NCBI GenBank assembly: GCA_036269455.1
Contig: DATARS010000111.1
Location: 1 to 40,661, forward strand
DNA: 40,661 nt
Direction of reading: 5' to 3'
From: CF-96 sp036269455
GTDB taxonomy: Bacteria > Chloroflexota > Dormibacteria > Aeolococcales > Aeolococcaceae
In this document: positions 1 through 8,162 of the stretch, one piece after another
Numbering within the stretch: the stretch's first letter is position 1
Layout of the letters: each line of letters starts with the position of its first letter
Notes under the pieces: generated by a model
What the model saw: only the letters and a program-made list of their open reading frames with translations
The model's database searches: none
What the model was told of the DNA's origin: nothing
Position numbers and translations under genes: made by a program

Positions 1-1
1 C

Positions 2-1468
2 ATCCCCGCCAGCGGCCGGGGCAGCTGCCGGGTCAACGGCTCGCTGGTCTCGGTCGCCACCCTGCGCGAGATCGGCGAGCAGCTCGTGGAGATCACCGCC
101 CAGGGCGAGAGCCACCGCCTGCTCCGCGCCGCATGGCAGCGGCGGCTGGTCGACGCCGTGGGCGGCGAGACCGTCGCCGCTGCCCGCCGAGCCACCGCCG
201 CCGCCGTCGCGCTGTGGCGCGCCGCCGAGGAGGCGGAGCGCCGCGCCGGGGCGCTGGCGGCGCGCGATCGCGAGCAGCTCGAGCGCGCCCGCGAGGTCGC
301 CGCCGAGCTCGGCCCGCTGCGGCTCACCCCCGGCGAGGACACGTCGCTCGCCGCCGAGTGCGCCCGTCTGCGCGGCGCCGCCCGGCTCCGCGCCGCCGCC
401 GACGCGATGGGCGCGGCCTGCGCGGGCGGGGACGAGGGCTCGGCGGCCGACCTGGTCGCGGCCGCGATGGCCACCGGGCGGCCGGTCGCCGCAGCCACCG
501 GGGACGCCGAGCTCGGGTCGGTGGTCGGCGACGCCGAGGAGCTCGTCGAGCGGCTCACCGACCTCGGCCGCCGCGCCCGCCGCCTCGCCGCCCAGTGCGA
601 GGTCGACGACCGCCGCCTCGCCGCCGTCGAGGAGCGTCTCGACGTGCTCGAGCGGGTGCGCCGACGCCACGGCGGGAGCCTCGAGGCCGCGCTCGCCCGC
701 CTCGCCGAGGCCGAGGCGCTGGTCGAGGTCGCCGGCGGCGACGGCTCCGCCGAGCGGCTGGCGGCAGCGCTGGAGGCGAGCCGCGCCCAGGCCGCGACCG
801 CCGCCGGCGCGCTCAGCCGGGCCCGGCGCGCCGCCGCGGCCACCCTGGAGCGCGCCGTCACCGCCGAGCTGCGCCGGCTGCGCCTGCCCCACGCCCGCTT
901 CCGGGTGGTGCTCGGCCGCACTCCCGACGAGGCCGGGCTCGACCTCGACGGGACGTGCGTCGCCTGCGGCCCGGACGGGGTCGACGGCATCGAGTTCCGG
1001 CTCGGCGCCAATCGCGACGAGGTGCCGCTGCCCCTCGACGAGGGCGTGTCCGGGGGCGAGCTGTCCCGCCTCGGCCTGGCGCTCCGCGCCGTCGTCGCCG
1101 ACGCCGACGACTGCCCGACCCTGGTGCTCGACGAGGTTGACACCGGCCTCGGCGGCGACACCGCCGCCCGGGTGGGCGAGGTGCTCGCCGGCGTCGCCGC
1201 CCGCCGCCAGGTGCTGGTGATCACCCACCGTCCGGAGATCGCCGCGCCGGCCACCCGGCACCTCGTGGTCGCCAAGCACGATCGCGCCGGTCGCACCGAG
1301 GCCGTGGTCGGGGCGGTGGAGGCGGAGGAGCGCGCCTCGGAGGTGGCCCGGCTGATGTCCGGCACCCCCACCGCCGCAGCCCTCGCCCGGGCCCGCGAGC
1401 TCATCGCCGCGGCCTCGGCGGCCACGCCCGGGATCCGCGCCGCCCGTACCATTGGCCGCGATGAGTGA
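2..1468 (+). CDS. recN: DNA repair protein RecN, C-terminal part (5' end outside window)
   Basis: SMC-like ATPase that gathers DNA ends during double-strand-break repair. The frame is open from base 2, so the N-terminal Walker A region lies to the left of the window; about 488 residues remain. Visible are a long Ala/Arg/Glu-rich coiled coil (roughly 100-1000 nt), the ABC signature SGGELSRLGLALR (about nt 1050-1090) and a Walker B/D-loop LVLDEVDTGLGG (about nt 1120-1155), followed by the H-loop ITHRPEIA. These order and spacing features are typical of RecN rather than SMC or SbcC. The stop codon overlaps the scpA start by 8 bases, which suggests the genes are co-expressed. The family assignment is firm; only the missing N-terminus limits it. 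Confidence 0.93.
   Translation: MPASGRGSCRVNGSLVSVATLREIGEQLVEITAQGESHRLLRAAWQRRLVDAVGGETVAAARRATAAAVALWRAAEEAERRAGALAARDREQLERAREVAAELGPLRLTPGEDTSLAAECARLRGAARLRAAADAMGAACAGGDEGSAADLVAAAMATGRPVAAATGDAELGSVVGDAEELVERLTDLGRRARRLAAQCEVDDRRLAAVEERLDVLERVRRRHGGSLEAALARLAEAEALVEVAGGDGSAERLAAALEASRAQAATAAGALSRARRAAAATLERAVTAELRRLRLPHARFRVVLGRTPDEAGLDLDGTCVACGPDGVDGIEFRLGANRDEVPLPLDEGVSGGELSRLGLALRAVVADADDCPTLVLDEVDTGLGGDTAARVGEVLAGVAARRQVLVITHRPEIAAPATRHLVVAKHDRAGRTEAVVGAVEAEERASEVARLMSGTPTAAALARARELIAAASAATPGIRAARTIGRDE
1447..1452 (+). promoter_or_regulatory. Candidate leaderless -10 box for scpA
   Basis: TACCAT, matching the TANNNT -10 pattern, ends 8 nt before the ATG of scpA at 1461, and there is no Shine-Dalgarno sequence before that start. 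The same geometry recurs upstream of several other genes in this window. It would be an internal promoter inside the 3' end of recN. This is inference from motif and spacing only. Confidence 0.35.
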
Positions 1469-2243
1469 GCAGGAGCAGCCGGCCGAGGCCGGCGCCACGG
1501 AGGCGGCCGCGGCCCCGAAGGTGCGCTTCCCCGTCGAGGTGCCCGGCTTCCGCGGCTCGCTCGAGCAGCTGGTCGCCACCGCCCAGCGTGGCGACCTCGA
1601 CCTCGCCACCATCCCGGTGAGCGAGATCACCGCCGGCTTCCGGGCCCAGGTGGCCGAGGCGGAGACCGATCCACGCGACCTCGCCGACTTCCTCACCCTC
1701 GCCTCGCGGCTGCTCGCGCTGAAGGCGGCCCGGCTGCTCCCCGACGGCGCCATCGACGCCGAGGAGGCGACCGGCGACGAGGGCGGCCCCGTCGACGACC
1801 CCGGGGCCCGGCTCGCCGAGTACCGGCTCTTCCGCGCCGCCGCCGAGGCGCTGCTCTCCGACGCCTCCGAGCAGGGGGCGCGCAGCTTCCTCAGCACCGT
1901 CTGCCCCGAGGTCGTGCCCTCGGAACGGCTGGCGATCGCCCCCGAGCGGTTGCTCAGGGCGTTCCGCGCCGTGCTCGAGCGCCTCCCCGAGCCCGACACC
2001 CTCGAGGTGCCGGCGACCAGCTTCTCGGTGGACCAGAAGGCCGAGGAGCTCCGAGCCCTGCTCGTCGTGCGGGGCACGCTCCGCTTCGAGGAGGTCTTCG
2101 CCGCGGCGCGCTCGCGGCTCGAGGCGGTGGCCGGGTTCCTCGCCCTGCTCGAGCTGATCAAGCGCGGCGAGGCCCGGGTCGACCAGGAGGACAGCTTCGG
2201 CGAGATCACCGTGACCGCGGTGGCGGTGGAGGCGCATGGCTGA
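1461..2243 (+). CDS. scpA: Segregation and condensation protein A (kleisin)
   Basis: Kleisin subunit of the bacterial SMC-ScpAB condensin, which compacts and helps segregate the chromosome; it bridges the SMC heads and binds ScpB. The 260-aa product has an N-terminal SMC-neck-binding segment containing VPGFRGSLEQLV (about residues 28-40) and a C-terminal winged-helix with FLALLELIKRGEARV near residue 235, both characteristic of the family. The ATG at 1461 overlaps the recN stop. A TTG nine bases upstream is possible, but it sits inside the candidate -10 box. The 3' end overlaps scpB by 8 bases, so the two condensin subunits are probably translationally coupled. The smc gene itself is not in the window. 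Confidence 0.92.
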   Translation: MSEQEQPAEAGATEAAAAPKVRFPVEVPGFRGSLEQLVATAQRGDLDLATIPVSEITAGFRAQVAEAETDPRDLADFLTLASRLLALKAARLLPDGAIDAEEATGDEGGPVDDPGARLAEYRLFRAAAEALLSDASEQGARSFLSTVCPEVVPSERLAIAPERLLRAFRAVLERLPEPDTLEVPATSFSVDQKAEELRALLVVRGTLRFEEVFAAARSRLEAVAGFLALLELIKRGEARVDQEDSFGEITVTAVAVEAHG

Positions 2244-2922
2244 TCCCGACCTCGACCGCGCCATCCCGGAGCACGTCGCCGACGTCCCCGCCGAGGACCT
2301 CGACACCGCTCTCGAGGCGGTCTGCTTCGCGCTCAACCGCAGCCTCACCCTCGCCGAGGCCGCGTCGATCATCGGCCGCACGCCCGAGGACCTCGCCATC
2401 GCCGCCGAGACCCTCGCCATGCGGCTGCGCGGCCGCGGCCTGATGCTCCAGCGCCACCAGGACGAGGTGCAGCTGGTCACCCGCCCCGCGGTGGCCTGGG
2501 CGGTGCAGCGCGCCCTGAATCCCGAGCGGCCGAGCCGCCTCAGCCGTCCGGCGCTCGAGACCCTGGCGATCATCGCCTACCGCCAGCCGCTGACCCGCGC
2601 CGCCGCCGAGGCGATCCGCGGGGTCAACTGCGAGGCGGTGCTCGACAGCCTGGAGCGGCGCGGCCTGATCGCCGAGGTCGGGCGCCAGGACAGCCCCGGC
2701 CATCCCCGCCTCTTCGGCACCACCCTGCGCTTCCTCGAGGTCGTCGGCCTCGAGCGCGTCGACGACCTCCCGCCGCTGCCCCAGGGCACGGTCATCCCCG
2801 AGCTCCCCGCTGAGACCTGGGACGCGGCCGGGGAGGGGGAGGAGGAGGTCGAGCTCCGCGGCCACGACGCCGACGCGCCCGCGGCCACCGGGGTCGCGCC
2901 GGCGGCGGGTGACCACCCGTGA
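2236..2922 (+). CDS. scpB: Segregation and condensation protein B
   Basis: Regulatory winged-helix partner of ScpA in the SMC condensin complex. The 228-aa sequence shows two tandem winged-helix domains: the first about residues 20-95 (LEAVCFALNRSLTLAEAA), the second about 100-175 with RLSRPALETLAIIAYRQPL and GLIAEVGRQDSPGHP, the strongest ScpB signature. The last 45 residues are an acidic, Ala/Gly-rich tail of low complexity. ATG at 2236 lies inside the end of scpA; the stop overlaps the next start as GTGA. The order scpA-scpB-pseudouridine synthase is the standard one in many Gram-positive lineages, supporting the call. Confidence 0.93.
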   Translation: MADPDLDRAIPEHVADVPAEDLDTALEAVCFALNRSLTLAEAASIIGRTPEDLAIAAETLAMRLRGRGLMLQRHQDEVQLVTRPAVAWAVQRALNPERPSRLSRPALETLAIIAYRQPLTRAAAEAIRGVNCEAVLDSLERRGLIAEVGRQDSPGHPRLFGTTLRFLEVVGLERVDDLPPLPQGTVIPELPAETWDAAGEGEEEVELRGHDADAPAATGVAPAAGDHP

Positions 2923-3686
2923 GGGCGCCGGCTGCGGCGCCGCGCCAGCGCCTCAACCGCTACCTCGCCGGCCGGGGGGTGGCCTCGCGCCGCGGCGCCG
3001 ACCTGCTCATCGAGGCGGGGAGGGTGGCGGTGAACGGCCGCCGGGCCGAGCTGGGGATGCTCGTCGACCCCGTCCACGACGGCGTCGCCGTCGACGGCCG
3101 CCCGGTTCCGCCCGAGGTCGAGGCCCGCACCCTGATGATCAACAAGCCGGTGGGCGTGGTGAGCACGCGCAGCGACCCCGGCGGCCGGCCGACGGTGCTC
3201 GACCTCGTCGACGACGCCGCCGGCCTCTTCCCGGTCGGCCGGCTCGACGCCGACAGCCGGGGCCTGCTCCTGCTCACCACCGACGGCGAGCTCGCGCTCC
3301 GGCTCACCCATCCCCGCCACGGCATCCGCAAGCGCTACCTGGTGGCGCTGCGCGGGCGCGTCCCGGCGGCGGCGCTGCGCACCATCGTCGCCGGCGTCCA
3401 CCTCGAGGACGGCCCGGCGCGGGCGCTGTCCGCCGCGGTGACCGGTGACCGCCAGGGCGACACCGTGATCGAGGTCGAGATGGGGGAGGGGCGGCGCCGC
3501 GAGGTGCGCCGGCTCTGCGCCGCCGCCGGGCTCCACGTCACCGACCTCCAGCGGGTCGGGTTCGGACCGCTGCGGCTGGGGCGTCTCGCCGAGGGCGGCA
3601 GCCGCCGGCTGCGCCCCTCCGAGGAGGCCGAGCTGCGCGCCGCCACCGGCCTCGCCGAGCCCGCGGACGCGGGCGGCCGGGGATGA
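2919..3686 (+). CDS. Pseudouridine synthase, RluB/RsuA family
   Basis: Isomerises a specific uridine of rRNA to pseudouridine. The 255-aa protein has an N-terminal S4 RNA-binding domain (about residues 11-60, RLNRYLAGRGVASRRGADLL) and a catalytic domain with GRLDADSRGLLLLTTDGEL, where Asp110 is the expected nucleophile. INKPVGVVST near residue 74 is another family motif. The arrangement fits RluB (23S rRNA, E. coli position 2605), but RluE/RluF/RsuA share these motifs, so I give no gene symbol. GTG start in a GTGA overlap with scpB; the stop overlaps cmk as ATGA. Both junctions suggest translational coupling. Confidence 0.9.
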   Translation: MRAPAAAPRQRLNRYLAGRGVASRRGADLLIEAGRVAVNGRRAELGMLVDPVHDGVAVDGRPVPPEVEARTLMINKPVGVVSTRSDPGGRPTVLDLVDDAAGLFPVGRLDADSRGLLLLTTDGELALRLTHPRHGIRKRYLVALRGRVPAAALRTIVAGVHLEDGPARALSAAVTGDRQGDTVIEVEMGEGRRREVRRLCAAAGLHVTDLQRVGFGPLRLGRLAEGGSRRLRPSEEAELRAATGLAEPADAGGRG

Positions 3687-4420
3687 GCGGGATGGCATCG
3701 GTGCCCGCGCGGGTGACCACGGGCGGTCCGGGAGGTCCCCCGGTCGTCACCGTCGACGGCCCCGCCGGCAGCGGCAAGAGCACGCTGGGGCGCCGGCTCG
3801 CGACCGCGCTCCGCCTCCCCTTCGTCGACACCGGCCTCTTCTATCGCGGGGTCACCGTGGCGGCGGTGCGGGCCGGGCTCGACCCCGCCGACGCCGCCGC
3901 CGCCGAGCGCCTCGCCGCCTCGGTGCGGATCGAGCTCAACACCGACCCCTCGGGTGGCGCCGGAGCCTGGACGGTGCGGGTCGACGGCGAGGACGCGGGC
4001 GAGGCGGCCCGTGACCACCGCAACGCCAGGCTGCTCGCCACGCTCAGCGGGATGGAGGGGGTGCGCCGCGCGCTGCTCGGCCCCCAGCGCCGCGCCGCCG
4101 CCGCGGGGGCGGTCGCGGTGGGACGGGACTGCGGGACGGTGGTCTTCCCCGACGCCGAGGTGAAGATCTACCTCGACGCCGCCCCCGAGGTGCGCGCCTC
4201 GCGCCGGGAGGTGCAGCTCCGCACCCGTGGCAGCACCCTCGACGCCGCCCAGCTCCGCTCCGAGGTCGCCGACCGGGACGCCCGCGACTCCGAGCGGCTG
4301 GTGGCGCCGCTGCGGCGCGCCGCCGAGGCGCACGTCATCGACACCGGTGCCCACGGCATCGACGAGGTCGTCGAGCTCGCCCTCGAGCTCTGCCGCCGCG
4401 CCGGCGTCCCCGGCTGCTGA
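3683..4420 (+). CDS. cmk: Cytidylate kinase
   Basis: Phosphorylates CMP/dCMP to the diphosphates with ATP; also needed to recycle CMP released during phospholipid synthesis. The 245-aa product has a P-loop GPAGSGKS (residues 26-33), DTGLFYRG (about 49-56), and GRDCGTVVFPDAEVKIYL, the usual NMP-binding/LID signature; the commoner residue in place of Cys in GRDCG is Ile. Start ATG 3683 overlaps the previous stop (ATGA); an internal ATG at 3692 is an alternative that loses only three residues. The first about 20 residues are Gly/Pro rich and not conserved. Followed after 2 nt by plsC, an order common in Gram-positive bacteria. Confidence 0.93.
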   Translation: MSGMASVPARVTTGGPGGPPVVTVDGPAGSGKSTLGRRLATALRLPFVDTGLFYRGVTVAAVRAGLDPADAAAAERLAASVRIELNTDPSGGAGAWTVRVDGEDAGEAARDHRNARLLATLSGMEGVRRALLGPQRRAAAAGAVAVGRDCGTVVFPDAEVKIYLDAAPEVRASRREVQLRTRGSTLDAAQLRSEVADRDARDSERLVAPLRRAAEAHVIDTGAHGIDEVVELALELCRRAGVPGC

Positions 4421-4422
4421 CC

Positions 4423-5112
4423 GTGCCCGTCGTCGCCATCCCCCGCATCCGCACCTCGCCGCTCTACCCCTTCGAGCGCCGCCTGATGCTCTCGCTGATG
4501 TGGTACTTCCTCCGCGACGAGCTCCACGTCGAGGGCCTCCACAACGTCCCCCGCCGCGGCGGCTGCATCGTCGCCGGCAACCACATCGCCACCTGCGATC
4601 CGCCGCTGATCGGCGCGCTGGTCCGCCGCCACGACGTCCACTACATGGCCAAGGCCGAGGCCTTCGCCCGGCGGACGACCGGCTGGGTCCTCTCCGGCTA
4701 CAACGCCTTCCCGGTCGCGCGCCACACCGCCGACCGGCTCGCGATCCGCCGCTCGCTGGCGGTGGTCGCCCAGGGGCGGGTGCTGATCATGATGCCGGAG
4801 GGCACGCGCAGCCCCGACGCGACCCTGCAGCGCGCCGAGCCCGGGGTGGGGCTGATCGCCCGCCGCTCGGGCGCCCCGATCATCCCCGCCGCGGTGTGGG
4901 GGAGCGAGAATGCGCTCCCCAGGGGGGCGAGCCGTCCCCGCCGTGCCGAGGTGCACGTCCGCTACGGCGCCCCGGTCCACCTGCCCGACGCGGCGATGAG
5001 CAACCAGCGGGTCGCCGACTGGATCATGGAGCGGATCGCAGAGCTCCTCCCCGAGGGCTACCGCGGCGCCTACGCGGGCGCGCCGGTCGCCGCGACGGTG
5101 CCGGGACCGTGA
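4423..5112 (+). CDS. plsC: 1-acyl-sn-glycerol-3-phosphate acyltransferase
   Basis: Acylates lysophosphatidic acid at sn-2 to give phosphatidic acid at the inner membrane face. The 229-aa protein has the acyltransferase block I NHIATCD (His54 and Asp59, the HX4D catalytic pair), a hydrophobic stretch near the N-terminus, and block III PEGTRS (about 125-130). The length is normal for PlsC. GTG start two bases after the cmk stop; the stop overlaps gpsA as GTGA. It is one of two PlsC domains in the window (the other is fused to a HAD phosphatase), so they may differ in substrate or in the lipid pool they serve. Confidence 0.9.
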   Translation: MPVVAIPRIRTSPLYPFERRLMLSLMWYFLRDELHVEGLHNVPRRGGCIVAGNHIATCDPPLIGALVRRHDVHYMAKAEAFARRTTGWVLSGYNAFPVARHTADRLAIRRSLAVVAQGRVLIMMPEGTRSPDATLQRAEPGVGLIARRSGAPIIPAAVWGSENALPRGASRPRRAEVHVRYGAPVHLPDAAMSNQRVADWIMERIAELLPEGYRGAYAGAPVAATVPGP

Positions 5113-6116
5113 CCCGCCAGGCCGGCGTCGCGGTGGTGGGGGCGGGGTCGTGGGGCACCACCGTCGCCTCGATGGTGGCCCGCCGCACCCCGACGGTGAT
5201 CTGGGCGCGCCGCCCCGAGGTCGCCGGGGAGATCGAGAGCGAGCACACCAACCAGGCGTACCTGCCCGACCGGGTGCTCGACCCGGCGCTCCGCGCCACC
5301 GCCGACCTCGAGGAGGCGGTGAGCCGGGCCGACGTGCTGGTGATGGCGGTGCCGAGCCATGGCTTCCGCGAGGTGCTCGAGCAGGCGGCGCCCCACCTGC
5401 GGCCGTGGATCCCGGTGATCAGCCTCAGCAAGGGCCTGGAGCAGAGCACCCGGATGCGGATGACCGAGGTGGTCTCCGAGGTGCTCCCCGGCCATCCCGC
5501 CGGGGTGCTCGCCGGCCCCAACCTCGCCCGGGAGATCCTCGACGGCTACGCCGCCGCGGCGCTGGTGGCGATGCCCGACCTCCACGTCGCCTCCGCCCTC
5601 CAGGAGATCTTCCGCACCCCGTACTTCCGCGTGTACACCGGCACCGACGTCTGTGGCGCCGAGATCGCCGGAGCGCTCAAGAACGTCTTCGCCATCGCCG
5701 CCGGGATGGCCTCCGGCCTCGGGACCGGCGACAACACCCTCGCCCTGGTGATCGTCCGCTGCCTCGCCGAGCTCACCCGCCTCGGGGTGGCGATGGGCGG
5801 CGAGCACCACACCTTCGCCGGGCTCGCCGGGATGGGTGACCTGCTCGCCACCTGCATGAGCCCGCAGAGCCGCAACCGCCGGGTCGGGGTCGAGCTCGCC
5901 CGGGGCCGCACCATCGACGAGGTGATCGGCGAGATGAAGATGGTCGCCGAGGGGGTGAAGACCTCGCGCGTGGTCATGGAGCTCGCCGGTGACCACGGCG
6001 TCGAGGTGCCCATCGCCCACGAGGTGCACATGGTGGTGAACGAGGGGCGCCCCGCCCAGGAGGCGTACCGCGGGCTGATGCGCCGGCGCCCGACCACCGA
6101 GCTCGAGGCGGGCTGA
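5109..6116 (+). CDS. gpsA: NAD(P)-dependent glycerol-3-phosphate dehydrogenase
   Basis: Reduces dihydroxyacetone phosphate to sn-glycerol-3-phosphate, the backbone of phospholipids and acylglycerols. The 335-aa protein has the Rossmann motif GAGSWGT (residues 11-17), Lys108 in SLSKGL, a GPNLAREI block (in place of the usual GPS/T-FA-E), catalytic Lys191 in ALKNVFAIAAGM and GMGDLLATC. I chose the GTG at 5109 because it overlaps the plsC stop (GTGA) and places the Rossmann strand five residues in; the frame stays open far upstream but that part is a shadow. It directly supplies substrate for PlsB and the PlsC proteins here. Confidence 0.94.
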   Translation: MTRQAGVAVVGAGSWGTTVASMVARRTPTVIWARRPEVAGEIESEHTNQAYLPDRVLDPALRATADLEEAVSRADVLVMAVPSHGFREVLEQAAPHLRPWIPVISLSKGLEQSTRMRMTEVVSEVLPGHPAGVLAGPNLAREILDGYAAAALVAMPDLHVASALQEIFRTPYFRVYTGTDVCGAEIAGALKNVFAIAAGMASGLGTGDNTLALVIVRCLAELTRLGVAMGGEHHTFAGLAGMGDLLATCMSPQSRNRRVGVELARGRTIDEVIGEMKMVAEGVKTSRVVMELAGDHGVEVPIAHEVHMVVNEGRPAQEAYRGLMRRRPTTELEAG

Positions 6117-6118
6117 CG

Positions 6119-7564
6119 GTGGCCCGCACCGCCCTCCCCCAGACCAACGAGGAGGCGTGGGACGCCGCCGCCGAGTGGGGCCGCTCGGAGGAGATGAGCC
6201 CCTTCGAGACGCTGATGTGGCGGGCGGAGAGCGATCCCCGGCTGCGCTCGCCGATGACCCTGGTCGACCTGCTCGACCGCGCTCCCGACTGGAGGCGGCT
6301 GGTCGCCGCCCATGAGTGGGGGACCCGGCTGGTGCCGCGGGCGCGACAGCGGGTGGTCGATCCGCCGTTCCATCTCGGCGCTCCGACGTGGGTGGTCGAC
6401 CCCGATTTCGACCTCCACTTCCACCTCCGCCGCGCCCGGGTGCCGGCGCCGGGAACCATGGCGCAGGTGCTCGAGCTCGCCGAGCAGATGGCGATGACCC
6501 CCTTCGACCGGGCCCGGCCGCTCTGGGAGGCGCTGGTGGTCGAGGGGCTCGAGGACGGCCGCGCCGCCTACATCTTCAAGATCCATCACAGCGTCACCGA
6601 CGGCCTCGGCGGCATCCAGCTGCTCAGCCTGCTCCACAGCCGCCACCGCGAGCCCTCGCCGCGCAAGCCGATGCCGCCGCCACCGGAGCCGGGGACCGCG
6701 ACCCCGCTCTCGGTGCTCGGCGACCAGCTCCACCGCCGCCTCCGCGAGGCGCCCGGTCAGGCGGGACGCACCCTCGGCTCGGGGGTCGCCACCCTCGGGC
6801 GGATCGCCGCCGAGCCCGCCGACGTCCTCGGCGGGGCGGTGCGCTTCGGCCGCTCGCTCCAGCGGGTGCTGGCGCCGCCGCCGGCGCGCTCCTCACCGCT
6901 GCTGCGGGCGCGCAGCCTCTCCTGGCGTTTCGGCGCGGTCGACTGCGGCGTCGACGAGCTCCGCGCCGCCGGGCGGGCGGCGGGCGGCACCCTGGGCGAT
7001 GCCTACGTCGCCGCCCTGCTCGGCGGCCTTCGCCTCTATCACGAGCGCTTCGGCGTCGCCGTCGACGAGCTGCCGATGGCGATGCCGATCAGCATGCGAC
7101 GCCACGACCACCCCATGGGCGGCAACCGCTTCGCCGGGGCCCGGCTCGCCGCGCCGGTGGGGGAGGTCGACCCCGCCGAGCGCATCCGGCTCATCCACGA
7201 CTTCGTGCTCGAGGCCCGGGCCGAGCCCGCCGCCGACGCGCTCGGGCTCTTCGCCCCGGCGCTCAACCTGATGCCCACGGCGCTGCTCACCCGCTGGTAC
7301 GCGAGCCAGACCGGCGCCCTCGACCTCCAGGCGAGCAACGTCCCCGGGCTGCCCTACCAGGCGTACATCGCGGGGGCGCGCATCGAGCGCATGTATCCGT
7401 TCGGTCCGCTGCCCGGCTGCGCGGTGATGGCCGGGCTCGTCTCCCACGTCGACACCTGCTGCATCGGCGTCAACTGCGACGCGGCGGCGGTCACCGACAT
7501 GGACGTCTTCGTCGACTGCCTGCGCGCCGGGCTCGCCGAGGTGCTCGCGCTCGCCGCGAGCTGA
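6119..7564 (+). CDS. Wax ester synthase / acyl-CoA:diacylglycerol acyltransferase (WS/DGAT)
   Basis: Condenses acyl-CoA with a fatty alcohol or diacylglycerol to make storage wax esters or triacylglycerol, acting at the inner membrane/lipid-body surface. The 481-aa length is usual. The catalytic HHSVTDG motif (His156, His157, Asp161) is intact, preceded by PLWE (about 134-137); the C-terminal half has the conserved SNVPG segment and a closing NCDAAAVTDMD region. GTG start two bases after the gpsA stop, as the last gene of the recN-scpA-scpB-rlu-cmk-plsC-gpsA chain. Which of the two reactions dominates cannot be told from sequence; the surrounding glycerolipid genes favour triacylglycerol. Confidence 0.92.
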   Translation: MARTALPQTNEEAWDAAAEWGRSEEMSPFETLMWRAESDPRLRSPMTLVDLLDRAPDWRRLVAAHEWGTRLVPRARQRVVDPPFHLGAPTWVVDPDFDLHFHLRRARVPAPGTMAQVLELAEQMAMTPFDRARPLWEALVVEGLEDGRAAYIFKIHHSVTDGLGGIQLLSLLHSRHREPSPRKPMPPPPEPGTATPLSVLGDQLHRRLREAPGQAGRTLGSGVATLGRIAAEPADVLGGAVRFGRSLQRVLAPPPARSSPLLRARSLSWRFGAVDCGVDELRAAGRAAGGTLGDAYVAALLGGLRLYHERFGVAVDELPMAMPISMRRHDHPMGGNRFAGARLAAPVGEVDPAERIRLIHDFVLEARAEPAADALGLFAPALNLMPTALLTRWYASQTGALDLQASNVPGLPYQAYIAGARIERMYPFGPLPGCAVMAGLVSHVDTCCIGVNCDAAAVTDMDVFVDCLRAGLAEVLALAAS

Positions 7565-7581
7565 GCTCATGGAGGGGAGCA

Positions 7582-7618
7582 GGGGGGAGGCCCCCCGCTG
7601 TTGGGCGCGTCAGCGCCC
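7582..7618. terminator. Tandem GC hairpins between convergent genes, probable bidirectional terminator
   Basis: Two perfect hairpins lie back to back in the gap between WS/DGAT and the convergent 139-aa gene: GGGGGG-AGG-CCCCCC (7582-7596) and GGGCGC-GTCA-GCGCCC (7603-7618). Neither is followed by a T tract, as is common in very GC-rich genomes. Position between two converging genes makes a terminator role likely, though not shown. Confidence 0.5.
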
Positions 7619-7621
7619 GGA

Positions 7622-8041
7622 TCACGAGGCTTCGTCGAAGGTCCAGGCGCCGGCCCGCCCGGCGCTCCAGAGAAGCTCCTCGGCGGAGGGGAGGTCGGGG
7701 CCGAGGCGGTCGCGGACGAGCTCGGCACCGGCGAGGTCGGCGAGGAGGTGGGCGAGGGCGGCGATGCCGATCTCAGCGCCCTCGAGGTAGGCCTGAGCGA
7801 GCGCGCGTCCGGGGTCGCCCTCGACGTCGACCTCCTCGGACAGGCGGGCGAAGCCGGGCTCGAGCGCGGCGTGGAGGGCCCGCATCGCCGCGAGGATGCG
7901 CAGCCGCAGGACGGTCTGTCCCTCGGTGGAGAAGCGGCGGTAGGTCGCGGGGAAGACCTCGGGGTGCAGGTCCTCGACCCAGGTCTCGGTCGGCTGGGTG
8001 GCCCACTGCGAGGCGTGGAGACGGGCGTCGAGGCTTGGCAT
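7622..8041 (-). CDS. Hypothetical protein, 139 aa, helical
   Basis: I do not recognise this protein. The 139-aa sequence has natural amino-acid composition (WVEDLHPEVFPATYRRFSTE, then alternating Ala/Leu/Arg/Glu helices) with no signal peptide, membrane segment or Cys/His cluster. The frame is open up to 8113, but I chose ATG 8041 because upstream residues are Pro/Gly/Arg junk and a GGAG lies about 10 nt before it. The opposite frame over the same stretch gives a Gly/Glu/Val-rich shadow. It is divergent from the lipase gene and convergent with WS/DGAT, so a role in storage-lipid handling is possible but only by position. Confidence 0.65.
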   Translation of the reverse strand: MPSLDARLHASQWATQPTETWVEDLHPEVFPATYRRFSTEGQTVLRLRILAAMRALHAALEPGFARLSEEVDVEGDPGRALAQAYLEGAEIGIAALAHLLADLAGAELVRDRLGPDLPSAEELLWSAGRAGAWTFDEAS

Positions 8042-8149
8042 CGGCGTGGCACTCCGACAGTTGGGGGGTGGATCGAGGCTATCCCCACCCGCCGCCCCCG
8101 CCCGCGCCGTCACCGAGGCGTGACCGGACCGCCGCGTCAGGGCAACGGG

Positions 8150-8155
8150 TACCCT
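8150..8155 (+). promoter_or_regulatory. Candidate leaderless -10 box for the lipase-ligase pair
   Basis: TACCCT ends exactly 7 nt before the GTG at 8163 and no Shine-Dalgarno precedes that start. This is the spacing expected if transcription begins at the start codon. No good -35 is visible 16-18 nt upstream. Confidence 0.4.
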
Positions 8156-8162
8156 CAGCGCT

